From assembly GCF_900290195.1 (NCBI RefSeq), contig NZ_OLMF01000004.1, positions 62,001-126,000 on the forward strand: a DNA stretch of 64,000 bases. Direction: 5' to 3'. The translations under genes were made by a program, and so were the position numbers. Position 1 is the stretch's first letter. The number at the start of each line of letters is the position of its first letter. This DNA comes from Anaerococcus marasmi (GTDB taxonomy: Bacteria > Bacillota > Clostridia > Tissierellales > Peptoniphilaceae). Below, one piece after another: positions 1-8,088 of the stretch. The notes under the pieces were generated by a model. It was not told the origin of the DNA. It ran no database searches and saw only the letters and a list, made by a program, of their open reading frames with translations.

Positions 1-2055
1 GGTGAATGCTACATAAAAAGTGGCGATACTTCTTTGCTTGTAACAGCAGTTGCAAGTGAGAAGCCTAGGGAAGGGATAGACTTTTTCCCACTAATCTGTG
101 ATTTTCAAGAAAAGCTATACGCAGTAGGAAAAATTCCTGGGGGATTTCTCAAAAGAGAAGGAAAGGCAAGTGATGAGGCAACCCTTATCTCTCGTCAAAT
201 GGATAGACCTCTAAGACCACTTTTCCCAGAAAACTACTACAATGACGTACAAATCATAGCCACAGTTTTGTCTATGGATGAAGATAACCTTCCAGACCCA
301 CTTACAACAATTGGAGCTTCAATCGCTCTAGGTATATCTGACATACCATTCGATGGTCCTGTTGGAGCTTGTATGGTTGGTAAAGTTGGAGATAAGCTAA
401 TCATAAATCCAAACAAGGAAGAAAGAGAAAAATCAAGCCTTGAACTTACTGTAGCAGGTAAGAAGGGCGCTATCAACATGGTAGAAGCTGGAGCAAAGGA
501 GATTTCTGAAGAAGAAATGCTTGAAGCAATGCTTCTTGCCCTAGAAGAAATTGGTAATATTTCTGACTTTATCCAAACTATAATCGATGATATAGGAAAA
601 GAAAAAATCGAAGTAGATGGGGCAGAAGAGACAGAACTTGATAGAAAGATTTCAGCTGATTTTGAAGAAGAAATCAAAAACTCAATCAGAACTACAGATA
701 AGACTGAAAGAGAAGATAATATCTTCAATATTGAGGAAGCTGCTAAGGAAAAATATCTAGAAGAATATCCAGAAAGTGAAGATGAAATTCACAGAAGGAT
801 AGATAATATCATGAAAAAAGAAGTACGTCGTATGATCTCAATCGATAAGATTAGACCAGATGGACGTGATCTTACAGAAATCAGACCACTTTCTGCAGAG
901 GCAGGACTTCTTCCAAGAGTACACGGATCAGGACTTTTCCAAAGAGGTCAAACTCAAGTTTTATCTGTTGTAACCCTAGGCTCTCCTGCTGATGTTCAAA
1001 TTATAGATGGACTTAATAGAGAAGAAATTCAAAAAAGATACATCCACCAATACAACTTCCCACCATTTTGTGTTGGAGATGTAAGACCACTTAGAGGACC
1101 AGGTCGTCGTGAGATTGGTCACGGACGTTTGGCTGAAAGAGCCCTAATACCAGTTCTTCCAGATGAAAAAGACTTCCCTTACACAATTAGAGTTGTATCA
1201 GAAGTATTATCATCAAACGGTTCAAGCTCTCAAGCCTCTATCTGTGGATCAACCCTTTCCCTAATGGATGCAGGTGTACCAATATCAAAACCTGTTGCAG
1301 GAATTGCCATGGGTCTTATCAAGGAAGATGACTCTATATCAATCCTTACAGATATCCAAGGTCTGGAAGACCACTTAGGAGATATGGACTTTAAGGTAGC
1401 TGGAACTCGTGATGGAATCACAGCCCTACAAATGGATATGAAAATCGACGGAATAACAAGAGAAGTTCTAGAAGAATCTCTAAACGATGCTCACAGTGCT
1501 AGAATGAGAATCCTAGATGTTATAGAATCTGCGATCGATAAGCCAAGAAGCGACATATCTAATTATGCGCCAAGACTATTTACAATCGACATCGATCCAG
1601 AAAAGGTTCGTGATGTAATAGGTTCCGGTGGAAAGACAATCAACAAGATTATAGATGCTACTGGAGTGAAGATCGAAACAGAAGATGATGGACACATTAC
1701 AGTTGCTTCAGAAGATGGCGAAAGCGGCAAGAAAGCAATTGATATGATCAAATCTATCGTAACAGATCCAAAGCCAGGCGATATCTATACAGGTAAGGTA
1801 GTTAGGATTATGAACTTCGGAGCCTTTGTAGAAATTGCAATTGGTAAGGAAGGTCTCCTTCACATCTCTCAAATAGATCATCATAGAGTAGAAAAGGTTG
1901 AAGATGTATTAAGCGTAGGAGATGAGGTTAAGGTAAAGGTAACAGAGATTGATAGACAAGGAAGAATTAACCTATCAAGAAAGGCCCTCCTAGAAAAACC
2001 AGAAGCATGGCCAGTAGACGAATCACCTTACAGAAAAGATAAAAAAGATAAGTAA
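1..2055 (+). CDS. pnp: Polyribonucleotide nucleotidyltransferase (PNPase), 5' end missing
   Basis: This is a phosphorolytic 3'-to-5' exoribonuclease of mRNA decay and a core enzyme of the RNA degradosome. The reading frame is open from base 1, so the gene starts before the window; about 685 residues are present and perhaps 20-30 N-terminal residues are missing. Order seen: first RNase PH-like domain, helical linker, second RNase PH domain (motif FQRGQTQVLSV; GRREIGHGRLAERAL), a KH domain with VIGSGGKTINKI near residue 540, and a C-terminal S1 domain (GKVVRIMNFGAFVEI). It ends in a Lys/Asp-rich tail. A long gap with a possible structured RNA and a terminator separates it from ftsK. Identification is secure from the complete domain order. 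Confidence 0.97.
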   Translation, partial: GECYIKSGDTSLLVTAVASEKPREGIDFFPLICDFQEKLYAVGKIPGGFLKREGKASDEATLISRQMDRPLRPLFPENYYNDVQIIATVLSMDEDNLPDPLTTIGASIALGISDIPFDGPVGACMVGKVGDKLIINPNKEEREKSSLELTVAGKKGAINMVEAGAKEISEEEMLEAMLLALEEIGNISDFIQTIIDDIGKEKIEVDGAEETELDRKISADFEEEIKNSIRTTDKTEREDNIFNIEEAAKEKYLEEYPESEDEIHRRIDNIMKKEVRRMISIDKIRPDGRDLTEIRPLSAEAGLLPRVHGSGLFQRGQTQVLSVVTLGSPADVQIIDGLNREEIQKRYIHQYNFPPFCVGDVRPLRGPGRREIGHGRLAERALIPVLPDEKDFPYTIRVVSEVLSSNGSSSQASICGSTLSLMDAGVPISKPVAGIAMGLIKEDDSISILTDIQGLEDHLGDMDFKVAGTRDGITALQMDMKIDGITREVLEESLNDAHSARMRILDVIESAIDKPRSDISNYAPRLFTIDIDPEKVRDVIGSGGKTINKIIDATGVKIETEDDGHITVASEDGESGKKAIDMIKSIVTDPKPGDIYTGKVVRIMNFGAFVEIAIGKEGLLHISQIDHHRVEKVEDVLSVGDEVKVKVTEIDRQGRINLSRKALLEKPEAWPVDESPYRKDKKDK

Positions 2056-2067
2056 GAGCACTTAAAT

Positions 2068-2216
2068 AAACTGTTTGAGATAGTGAAGGCTTTGACAATC
2101 CTATGTTTCTTTAAGCTAGGCGTTAGAATTTCTTCGCTTAGCTTGGAGTAGGTCTTAAGTTTACGTTTCATAAACATAGTCTCTAAGCTAAACTGTCATG
2201 GGCAGTTTATTTTTTA
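2068..2216 (+). ncRNA. Possible structured RNA between pnp and ftsK
   Basis: This stretch between pnp and ftsK has no reading frame but strong nested base pairing. A 10-bp stem (2113-2122 with 2135-2144, one G-U pair, 12-nt loop) sits inside an 8-bp perfect stem CTATGTTT/AAACATAG (2101-2108 with 2172-2179). A weaker outer pairing is GAGA 2077-2080 with TCTC 2180-2183, leaving a roughly 20-nt unpaired segment at 2081-2100. A separate terminator hairpin follows. The elongated fold with an internal bubble, about 150 nt long, is reminiscent of 6S RNA, but I cannot confirm the family. It could also be an attenuated leader of ftsK or a long 3' UTR of pnp. The pairing is seen directly; the RNA identity is inference. 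Confidence 0.4.
2190..2216 (+). terminator. Intrinsic terminator before ftsK
   Basis: AAACTG at 2190-2195 pairs with CAGTTT at 2203-2208 around a 7-nt loop, followed by a T-rich run. It would end the pnp transcript or the candidate RNA upstream. Confidence 0.6.
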
Positions 2217-2249
2217 TGCCTCTTAATATATAATTATAGAGAGGTGGAT

Positions 2250-4562
2250 ATGACTAGTAAAAATCAAAATAGAATCAGAAAAAAATCGAATAAAAAATCA
2301 CCCAACAGGACCAAGACTAAAAAGCCTAGGGAAAGTAAGTTTGATTTTAGGAGATTTTCTCTAATAATGATGGCAATCCAGGTCATTTTATTTATATTTA
2401 TTTTAAGTTCTAATACCGGACTTATGGGAGATGTCTTATCAGATTTCTTTGCTAAAATCTTTGGAAAATTTGCCCTAGTTTTCCCTGTTCTTGTATTTAT
2501 AAGCTTTCTATCAGAGCTTAGGGGAAGATTTAGGGAAAATATATCTAAGTTCTTGCTCTTGTATGTAATATACCTACTTACCCTAGCATTGTTTTCTAGA
2601 GCTTTTATAAGAAATGAGCTTTCCTGGTCTGTCCAATATGCAGCGAGCCAAAAAACTGATGGGGGAGGAGCAATCGGTGGTGCAATTTCATTTTTCCTAG
2701 TAAATCTAATAGGAAATCTTGGCCTTTATATCCTTTATGGCCTTTCAATATTTGCTTTATTAATCGATATAAGTCCCCTAACTTATGGAGAATTTTTTGC
2801 TAAAGTTAAGGAAAGCTTTACCAAACTAGGGCAAAGCATAAAAGATTTGACCCTAAGAGCTAAAAGCTCAATCGATGAAAGAAAAAAAAGACAGGAAGAA
2901 GAAAGAATCGAAGATAAGAGAGAAGACGATTTAGGAGAAAGAAAAGCTCCAGTAAAGGAAAATCCTGTAAGTGTAAAAGAAAAAGAAGCTCCTAAAAAGG
3001 GAGAAGTAAAAAGAAGCCCTGTCAAAAACTTCGACTTAGATAGCTTAGGCGATGCCAAGGTAAATAATTACAAGTCCCGCCAAGTTGAGATGTCTGATTT
3101 CAATGAAAGTTTTAGGAGAGAATTTGGAGATTATACCTATCCATCCATCGATCTTTTGGAAGATATAAATGAAGATGGGGGAGTTGATGATAGAGAAATC
3201 AGATCTCGAGCAGTAGCTATAGAAGAGACTCTAGATTCATTCGGCATAGACGGTAAGGTTGTACAAATTGATGTAGGTCCTACAGTAACTTGTTATGAGC
3301 TAAAACCTCAAAGAGGAGTTAAGGTTAGTAAAATTGTAAACTTATCTGATGATCTAGCCCTTGCCCTTGCTACAAGCGGTATAAGAATACTCGCTCCAAT
3401 TCCTGGCAAAAGCCATGTTGGAATCGAGGTTCCCAATGATAAGAAGGAAGTCGTTGGTCTTAAGGAAATCTTATCTTCAGAAAACTTCGTCAAATCCAAA
3501 TATATTATTCCCTTTGCCATGGGTAAATCTGTATCAGGTGATGTTGAAGTTTCAGCGATTGAGAAGATGCCCCACCTTCTGGTATCAGGAGCGACAGGAT
3601 CTGGTAAGTCCGTTTGTATCAATACCATCATAATGTCGATTCTCTATAAGCATTCGCCAAATGATGTAAAACTTCTCCTAGTAGACCCTAAGGTTGTAGA
3701 GCTTTCTATCTACAATGGCATCCCACATCTTATTATGCCAGTAATTACTGATCCTAAGAAGGCTTCATCTTCCCTTTTTTGGGCCATCAGCGAGATGGAA
3801 AAAAGATACAAATTATTTGAGAAAAATCACGTTAGAGATATAGTTGGATATAAGAAGGCCCAAGAATCTGACGATTCTATGGAAAATCTTCCATATATAG
3901 TAATTATAATAGACGAGCTTGCAGATTTGATGATGACTGTAGGAGCAGAGGTAGAAGATTATATAACAAGGCTTGCCCAAAAGTCGAGAGCTTGCGGCAT
4001 TCACTTAATCATTGCGACTCAAAGACCAACAGTTGATGTTATAACAGGAACTATCAAGGCAAATATTCCTTCTAGGATTTCCTTTGCAGTAACAAGTCAA
4101 ATAGACTCTAGAACAATTCTTGATAGCCAAGGAGCAGAAAAGCTTTTAGGCAAGGGTGATATGCTCTACGCTTCAAGCGATTCTATGAGACCAACTAGGA
4201 TTCAGGGAGCCTTTGTTTCTGATGATGAGGTAATAAGCGTCGTCAGAGAAATCAAGGAAGGAAACGAGACCAACTACGACGAAGAAGCCATAGAGAAGGT
4301 AGAGGAAAACGTAGATAGTCCAAGCGAAGCTTCAGATGATGAGGATGAGTTAATAGATGAAGCTATAAAGCTTATAATTAACGAAAATACAGCCTCAGTA
4401 TCCATGCTTCAAAGAAAGCTTAAGATAGGCTACGCTAGGGCTGGAAGGATAATAGACCAGTTGGAACAAAGAGGAGTAGTTGGAGGATATGAAGGATCTA
4501 AGCCAAGAAAGGTCTTAGTAGATAGGTCTTATTTAGAAGGAGAAGAAAATGAATTTAGCTAA
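2250..4562 (+). CDS. ftsK: DNA translocase FtsK/SpoIIIE
   Basis: A membrane-anchored hexameric DNA pump that clears chromosome DNA from the closing septum. The N-terminus is basic, followed by about four hydrophobic segments (residues roughly 35-175), a charged linker, then the motor domain with Walker A GATGSGKS near residue 447 and Walker B VIIIDELADLMM. The C-terminal gamma winged helix, which reads polar DNA signals, is present (LQRKLKIGYARAGRIIDQL). The ATG at 2250 is chosen because GAGAGGTGG lies just upstream; a GTG at 2244 would sit inside that ribosome-binding site. The 3' end overlaps pgsA by 14 bases, indicating translational coupling. The family assignment is secure; FtsK versus SpoIIIE naming is a matter of convention. 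Confidence 0.95.
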   Translation: MTSKNQNRIRKKSNKKSPNRTKTKKPRESKFDFRRFSLIMMAIQVILFIFILSSNTGLMGDVLSDFFAKIFGKFALVFPVLVFISFLSELRGRFRENISKFLLLYVIYLLTLALFSRAFIRNELSWSVQYAASQKTDGGGAIGGAISFFLVNLIGNLGLYILYGLSIFALLIDISPLTYGEFFAKVKESFTKLGQSIKDLTLRAKSSIDERKKRQEEERIEDKREDDLGERKAPVKENPVSVKEKEAPKKGEVKRSPVKNFDLDSLGDAKVNNYKSRQVEMSDFNESFRREFGDYTYPSIDLLEDINEDGGVDDREIRSRAVAIEETLDSFGIDGKVVQIDVGPTVTCYELKPQRGVKVSKIVNLSDDLALALATSGIRILAPIPGKSHVGIEVPNDKKEVVGLKEILSSENFVKSKYIIPFAMGKSVSGDVEVSAIEKMPHLLVSGATGSGKSVCINTIIMSILYKHSPNDVKLLLVDPKVVELSIYNGIPHLIMPVITDPKKASSSLFWAISEMEKRYKLFEKNHVRDIVGYKKAQESDDSMENLPYIVIIIDELADLMMTVGAEVEDYITRLAQKSRACGIHLIIATQRPTVDVITGTIKANIPSRISFAVTSQIDSRTILDSQGAEKLLGKGDMLYASSDSMRPTRIQGAFVSDDEVISVVREIKEGNETNYDEEAIEKVEENVDSPSEASDDEDELIDEAIKLIINENTASVSMLQRKLKIGYARAGRIIDQLEQRGVVGGYEGSKPRKVLVDRSYLEGEENEFS

Positions 4563-5079
4563 CAAAATAACCCTTGTAAGACTCTTTTTAATCCCTGTCT
4601 TTGTAATAATCTTTATGATTAGCGGAAGGGATATGAATATAGCAGCTATCGTCTTTATTATAGCAAGTTTTACAGATGCAGTAGATGGTCATATAGCAAG
4701 AAGCAGAAACATGATAACGAACTTTGGTAAGTTTACTGATCCATTGATAGATAAGGTCCTAACCATGGCAGCTTTCTTGGTACTAGTAGAAGATAATACA
4801 ATACCTGCATGGCCTGTTATAATAATAATATCAAGGGAGCTTATCATAACAGGATTTAGGACTCTTGCGGCAGATTCTGGAATAACAATTGCAGCAAGCA
4901 TGTGGGGCAAGGCAAAGACAACAAGCCAAATGATCTCGCTAGTGATGCTTTTACTAAATGCACCTAGTCTAAATAAAGCTGGAATTTTTGTCTTCTATAT
5001 AGCAGTAATTCTCACGGTAATATCTGGAGTGGACTATATAGTTAAGAATAAAAAAGTCCTAGACTTAGAAAATATATAA
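4549..5079 (+). CDS. pgsA: CDP-diacylglycerol--glycerol-3-phosphate 3-phosphatidyltransferase
   Basis: An integral membrane enzyme that makes phosphatidylglycerol phosphate, the committed step to phosphatidylglycerol and cardiolipin. The CDP-alcohol phosphotransferase signature is complete: TDAVDGHIARSRN, then GKFTDPLIDK (pattern DxxDGxxAR...GxxxDxxxD). The protein has 176 residues with several hydrophobic helices, normal for PgsA. It begins inside the last codons of ftsK. In many Firmicutes pgsA lies near cinA and recA, and recA follows here, although cinA is absent. Confidence is high. Confidence 0.95.
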   Translation: MNLANKITLVRLFLIPVFVIIFMISGRDMNIAAIVFIIASFTDAVDGHIARSRNMITNFGKFTDPLIDKVLTMAAFLVLVEDNTIPAWPVIIIISRELIITGFRTLAADSGITIAASMWGKAKTTSQMISLVMLLLNAPSLNKAGIFVFYIAVILTVISGVDYIVKNKKVLDLENI

Positions 5080-5234
5080 GAGCTTTAGGAAGAAAAATAG
5101 AATAATATTAATAGGATTAGCTTTTGTAAATAATAGTTCTATCATTAAGTTAAGAGTTAAAGCATTCTTAAAAGAACTTTGACCTATAAGCTTGTGATAG
5201 AAAAGATTTTGTTTGCGAAAGCTTCTTTATTTTG

Positions 5235-5270
5235 TATAATGCTTTAAGAAAATTAATAAAATGATATAAT
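5235..5270 (+). promoter_or_regulatory. Possible recA promoter region
   Basis: Two TATAAT hexamers, at 5235-5240 and 5265-5270, lie in the 237-base pgsA-recA gap upstream of the recA ribosome-binding site. Neither has a good -35 box at 17 bases, and I found no convincing LexA box of the GAAC-N4-GTTC type, so SOS control is not shown by the sequence. Confidence 0.3.
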
Positions 5271-5316
5271 AATAGTAAGATTTTGTACAGATTATATAAA
5301 TAGTAGAGGAGAGTTT

Positions 5317-6354
5317 ATGGATAAAGATAAGCAAAAAGCCTTAGACCAGGCTTTTAAAAATATAGAGAAAAAATACGGTAAGGGAGCTATAATGAAGATG
5401 GGTGAAGCTCCTAGAGTTTCAGTATCTGCTATTCCAACTGGAGCAGTCAACCTCGATATAGCTTTAGGTATAGGTGGAATTCCTAGAGGAAGAGTAGTTG
5501 AAATCTTTGGACCTGAATCATCCGGTAAGACAACCCTTGCCCTTCATATAGTTGCAGAAGATCAAAAGCAAGATCAGACCTGTGCTTTTATCGATGCTGA
5601 GCACGCCCTAGATGCAGAATATGCAGAAAACTTGGGAGTTGATATAGATAACCTAATCCTCTCTCAACCAGATACTGGGGAGCAAGGTCTGGATATAGCT
5701 GAAAGTCTTGTAAGAAGTGGAGCGGTTGACCTAATAGTAATCGACTCAGTTGCAGCCCTCGTCCCTAGAGCAGAAATCGAAGGAGAGATGGGAGATAGCC
5801 ACGTCGGTCTTCAAGCGAGACTTATGAGTCAAGCCCTTAGAAGACTAACCGGTGTAATTGCAAAATCTAACACAACAGTGATTTTTATCAACCAGCTAAG
5901 AGAAAAAGTCGGAGTTATGTTTGGATCTCCTGAGACAACACCAGGTGGTCGTGCCCTTAAGTTCTACTCATCTGTAAGACTTGACATCAGAAGGATAAAG
6001 ACAATAACCCAAGGAGATAATTCTATAGGATCAAGAACTAGGGTTAAAGTTGTCAAAAACAAGGTAGCTCCTCCATTCAAGGTAGTAGAGTTTGATATCA
6101 TGTATGGTAAGGGTATTTCCAAATCTGGAGTACTTTTAGATACGGCTGTAGATATGGACATAGTTGATAAGGCAGGATCTTGGTTTTCCTACAAGGATGA
6201 AAAGCTCGGCCAAGGTAGGGAGAATGTAAAAGATCTCTTAGAAGAAAATTCAGAACTTATGGCCCAAATCGATGCAGAGGTTAGAAAGAGCATAATTCAA
6301 GCCCAAGAGGATGAAGAAGAAAATACAGAAGAAGATAAAAAAGAAGAAAAATAA
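5317..6354 (+). CDS. recA: Recombinase RecA
   Basis: An ATP-dependent strand-exchange protein for homologous recombination and SOS induction. Walker [10 protein letters not shown] lies near residues 66-74, Walker [12 protein letters not shown] follows, and the L1/L2 region includes [15 protein letters not shown]. The 345-residue length is typical and it ends in the usual acidic tail rich in Glu. The ATG at 5317 follows AGAGGAGAG. A strong terminator follows, shared with dinB on the other strand. RecA could itself drive recombination between the 3-kb repeats of this window. Confidence 0.98.
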   Translation: MDKDKQKALDQAFKNIEKKYGKGAIMKMGEAPRVSVSAIPTGAVNLDIALGIGGIPRGRVVEIFGPESSGKTTLALHIVAEDQKQDQTCAFIDAEHALDAEYAENLGVDIDNLILSQPDTGEQGLDIAESLVRSGAVDLIVIDSVAALVPRAEIEGEMGDSHVGLQARLMSQALRRLTGVIAKSNTTVIFINQLREKVGVMFGSPETTPGGRALKFYSSVRLDIRRIKTITQGDNSIGSRTRVKVVKNKVAPPFKVVEFDIMYGKGISKSGVLLDTAVDMDIVDKAGSWFSYKDEKLGQGRENVKDLLEENSELMAQIDAEVRKSIIQAQEDEEENTEEDKKEEK

Positions 6355-6370
6355 TTCATTTTAAAAGAGT

Positions 6371-6406
6371 ACCCCAAATTCCAGTATTCGGATTTGGGGT
6401 ATTTTT
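6371..6406 (+). terminator. Terminator between recA and dinB (bidirectional)
   Basis: ACCCCAAAT (6371-6379) pairs perfectly with ATTTGGGGT (6392-6400) and is followed by ATTTTTCTT. Upstream A-rich bases give a weaker T-run on the minus strand, so it can also end the convergent dinB transcript. Confidence 0.9.
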
Positions 6407-6407
6407 C

Positions 6408-7445
6408 TTATTCGAGAAAGCTTAATTGATTTAGTTTTCTTTCCTGAAGATTTGATAAAGATATTCCTATTAGCCTAAGCATCTCGCCCTTGTGGATATC
6501 TTCTAAGAGACTTAAGGCTTCGTTGTAGATATCTTTTGCCCTATAAATTGGCTCTTGGAGGGTAATAGATCTAGTGTGATTTTTGAATTTGGCATCCTTT
6601 ATTTTTAAATTTACGGTTTTTCCTTGAATATTTTTGATATCCATCTCATCTTCTATAAGCTCAGATAAGTTTCTAAGATAGGAAGTGAGAATTGCCATAT
6701 CATTGGTGTTTTGGGCAAAGGTCCTCTCTTTTCCTATACTTTTTCTAACCCTAGAAGGATTAATCTTCCTATCATCAACTCCTCTTATTACCTGATAGAT
6801 ATAGGCTCCTTGCTTACCAAAGTTATCAATCAGGTATTCGTAGTCGAGCTTAAGGAGGTCTTTAACTTTATAGACACCTATTTTATTTAATCTCTCGCTA
6901 GTTTTCTTACCTATGCCGTAGACTTTATTTACAGAAATATCAGGTAAGAAGTAATCTAAGTCTTCTTTTCTAATTTGAGTTATCCCATGGGGCTTTTGCC
7001 AATCGCTTGCAAGCTTTGCTAGAAACTTGTTGTAGGATATACCGATAGAAATACCTATACCAGTTTCCCTTAAGACTTCGTCTTGAAGCTTTCTAGCAAG
7101 CTTTTTGGGAGAGTCTGTTTCTACAAGTAGATAAGCTTCATCTACAGAAACTTGCTCCATTAGCTTAGCATATTCTTTTACAAGAGAAAAAACTTCTTTG
7201 GACTTTTCTCTGTAATATTTGTGATCTACTGGCAGAAGAATAAGATTTGGACAAAGTTCTTTCGCCATAAAGACAGGCATAGCTGAATGTAGGCCAAATT
7301 CTCTTGCCTTGTAGTTGGCAGTAGTAAGGATTGATTTGTTTGACAAACCTCCAACAGCTAGGGGATGATTTTTCAGTTTTGGATTTCTTAATTCTTCGCA
7401 TGATGCATAAAAAGCATCACAATCGACATGGAATATGTATTTCAT
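6408..7445 (-). CDS. dinB: DNA polymerase IV (Y-family)
   Basis: A low-fidelity translesion polymerase. The N-terminus FHVDCDAFYASCEE carries the first metal-binding aspartate and steric-gate region, and VSVDEAYLL holds the catalytic Asp-Glu pair. Helix-hairpin-helix and little-finger domains follow in a 345-residue protein. The ORF ends next to the recA terminator. The start ATG lies only 6 bases downstream of a minus-strand TATAAT and no Shine-Dalgarno sequence is visible, so the transcript may be leaderless. No LexA box was seen, although SOS control of dinB is common in other bacteria. Function is secure; regulation is inference. Confidence 0.95.
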   Translation of the reverse strand: MKYIFHVDCDAFYASCEELRNPKLKNHPLAVGGLSNKSILTTANYKAREFGLHSAMPVFMAKELCPNLILLPVDHKYYREKSKEVFSLVKEYAKLMEQVSVDEAYLLVETDSPKKLARKLQDEVLRETGIGISIGISYNKFLAKLASDWQKPHGITQIRKEDLDYFLPDISVNKVYGIGKKTSERLNKIGVYKVKDLLKLDYEYLIDNFGKQGAYIYQVIRGVDDRKINPSRVRKSIGKERTFAQNTNDMAILTSYLRNLSELIEDEMDIKNIQGKTVNLKIKDAKFKNHTRSITLQEPIYRAKDIYNEALSLLEDIHKGEMLRLIGISLSNLQERKLNQLSFLE

Positions 7446-7451
7446 AAGACC

Positions 7452-7480
7452 ATTATACTATTTGCTAGATATTAAGCCCA
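7452..7480 (-). promoter_or_regulatory. Promoter of dinB, close to the start codon
   Basis: On the minus strand TATAAT (plus 7452-7457) ends 6 bases before the dinB ATG; a weak -35 TGGGCT (plus 7475-7480) lies 17 bases away. With such spacing transcription should begin at or next to the ATG. Confidence 0.5.
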
Positions 7481-7497
7481 CGATCTATGATAAAGCT

Positions 7498-7526
7498 TTG
7501 CCTATAAAGAGTATATACAGTATGAT
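7498..7526 (+). promoter_or_regulatory. Promoter of the rqcP-divIC-tilS-hpt operon
   Basis: TTGCCT at 7498-7503 and TATGAT at 7521-7526 are separated by exactly 17 bases. The start codon of rqcP is 6 bases after the -10 box, which predicts a leaderless first gene. Confidence 0.6.
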
Positions 7527-7532
7527 ATTCTT

Positions 7533-7778
7533 ATGAGAATAGATAAATTTTTAAAAAATGCGAGAATTATAAAAAGAAGACAAGTTGCTAAAGAGGCTTG
7601 TGAAAACGGCAGGGTTAAGATAAATGAAAAAGAAGCCAAGCCGGGAAGCCTCGTAGAAGAAGGAGACATAGTAGAAGTTGCCTTTGGCAAGAGCAATCTT
7701 AAATTTAGGGTTCTAAACTTGATTGACGGAGCCAAGAAAAACGATGCTTTTTCTATGTATGAGGTTATCGATGAGTAA
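7533..7778 (+). CDS. rqcP: S4-domain RNA-binding protein RqcP/YabO
   Basis: A small S4-domain protein of the Hsp15/YabO family. In Bacillus its homologue RqcP works with RqcH on stalled 50S subunits to drive alanine tailing of nascent chains. The S4 motif spans residues 1-60 (MRIDKFLKNARIIKRRQVA, then GRVKINEKEAKPG). Its 81 residues match the family. The gene order rqcP-divIC-tilS-hpt resembles the Bacillus yabO-divIC-tilS-hprT region. There is no Shine-Dalgarno before the ATG and the promoter -10 box is 6 bases upstream. It overlaps divIC by 8 bases. Confidence 0.9.
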   Translation: MRIDKFLKNARIIKRRQVAKEACENGRVKINEKEAKPGSLVEEGDIVEVAFGKSNLKFRVLNLIDGAKKNDAFSMYEVIDE

Positions 7779-8088
7779 GAAGAATTCGTATCTTAAGCAA
7801 AGAAGGAAGAAAAACCAAAGATTTCTATTGACTATCCTATCAATCCTTGCTCTATCGGCGGGATCTTTTAGCCTATACAATAAGGCTATTGAAAAAGAAT
7901 ACGCCAAGGTAAATAAGGATATCGAATCATTGAATAAGAAAAAAGAAGACTTGCAAATTACCATCAAGTCCTTGAAGGAAGATTACGACAATAGAAATAC
8001 TGATGAGTTTAAGGAAAAGATTGCAAGAGATAGACTAGATATGGTTAAGAAATCTGAAGTGGTCTATGAAGATGACAATAATAAATAA
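7771..8088 (+). CDS. divIC: Septum formation protein DivIC/FtsB family
   Basis: A small bitopic division protein that joins the FtsL-DivIB complex at the septum. The 105-residue product has a basic cytoplasmic N-terminus (KQRRKKNQR), one membrane span near residues 18-36, and a coiled coil rich in Lys, Glu and Leu, ending in the family-like RDRLDMVKKSEVVY. The ATG at 7771 is chosen as the natural start; it lies in the last codons of rqcP. An earlier in-frame start would place unrelated residues before the membrane anchor. Conserved position between rqcP and tilS supports the call. Confidence 0.88.
   Translation: MSKKNSYLKQRRKKNQRFLLTILSILALSAGSFSLYNKAIEKEYAKVNKDIESLNKKKEDLQITIKSLKEDYDNRNTDEFKEKIARDRLDMVKKSEVVYEDDNNK

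Noticed and set aside
237-728. Long antisense frames opposite pnp, and similar ones opposite coaX, lysS, acpP and others
   Set aside because: They are shadows of AGA/GAA-rich coding sequence, with Ser/Leu/Ile-rich translations and no ribosome-binding sites.
5080-5316. Possible LexA box upstream of recA
   Set aside because: I looked for GAAC-N4-GTTC-like sequences on both strands and found none convincing; SOS control is not claimed.
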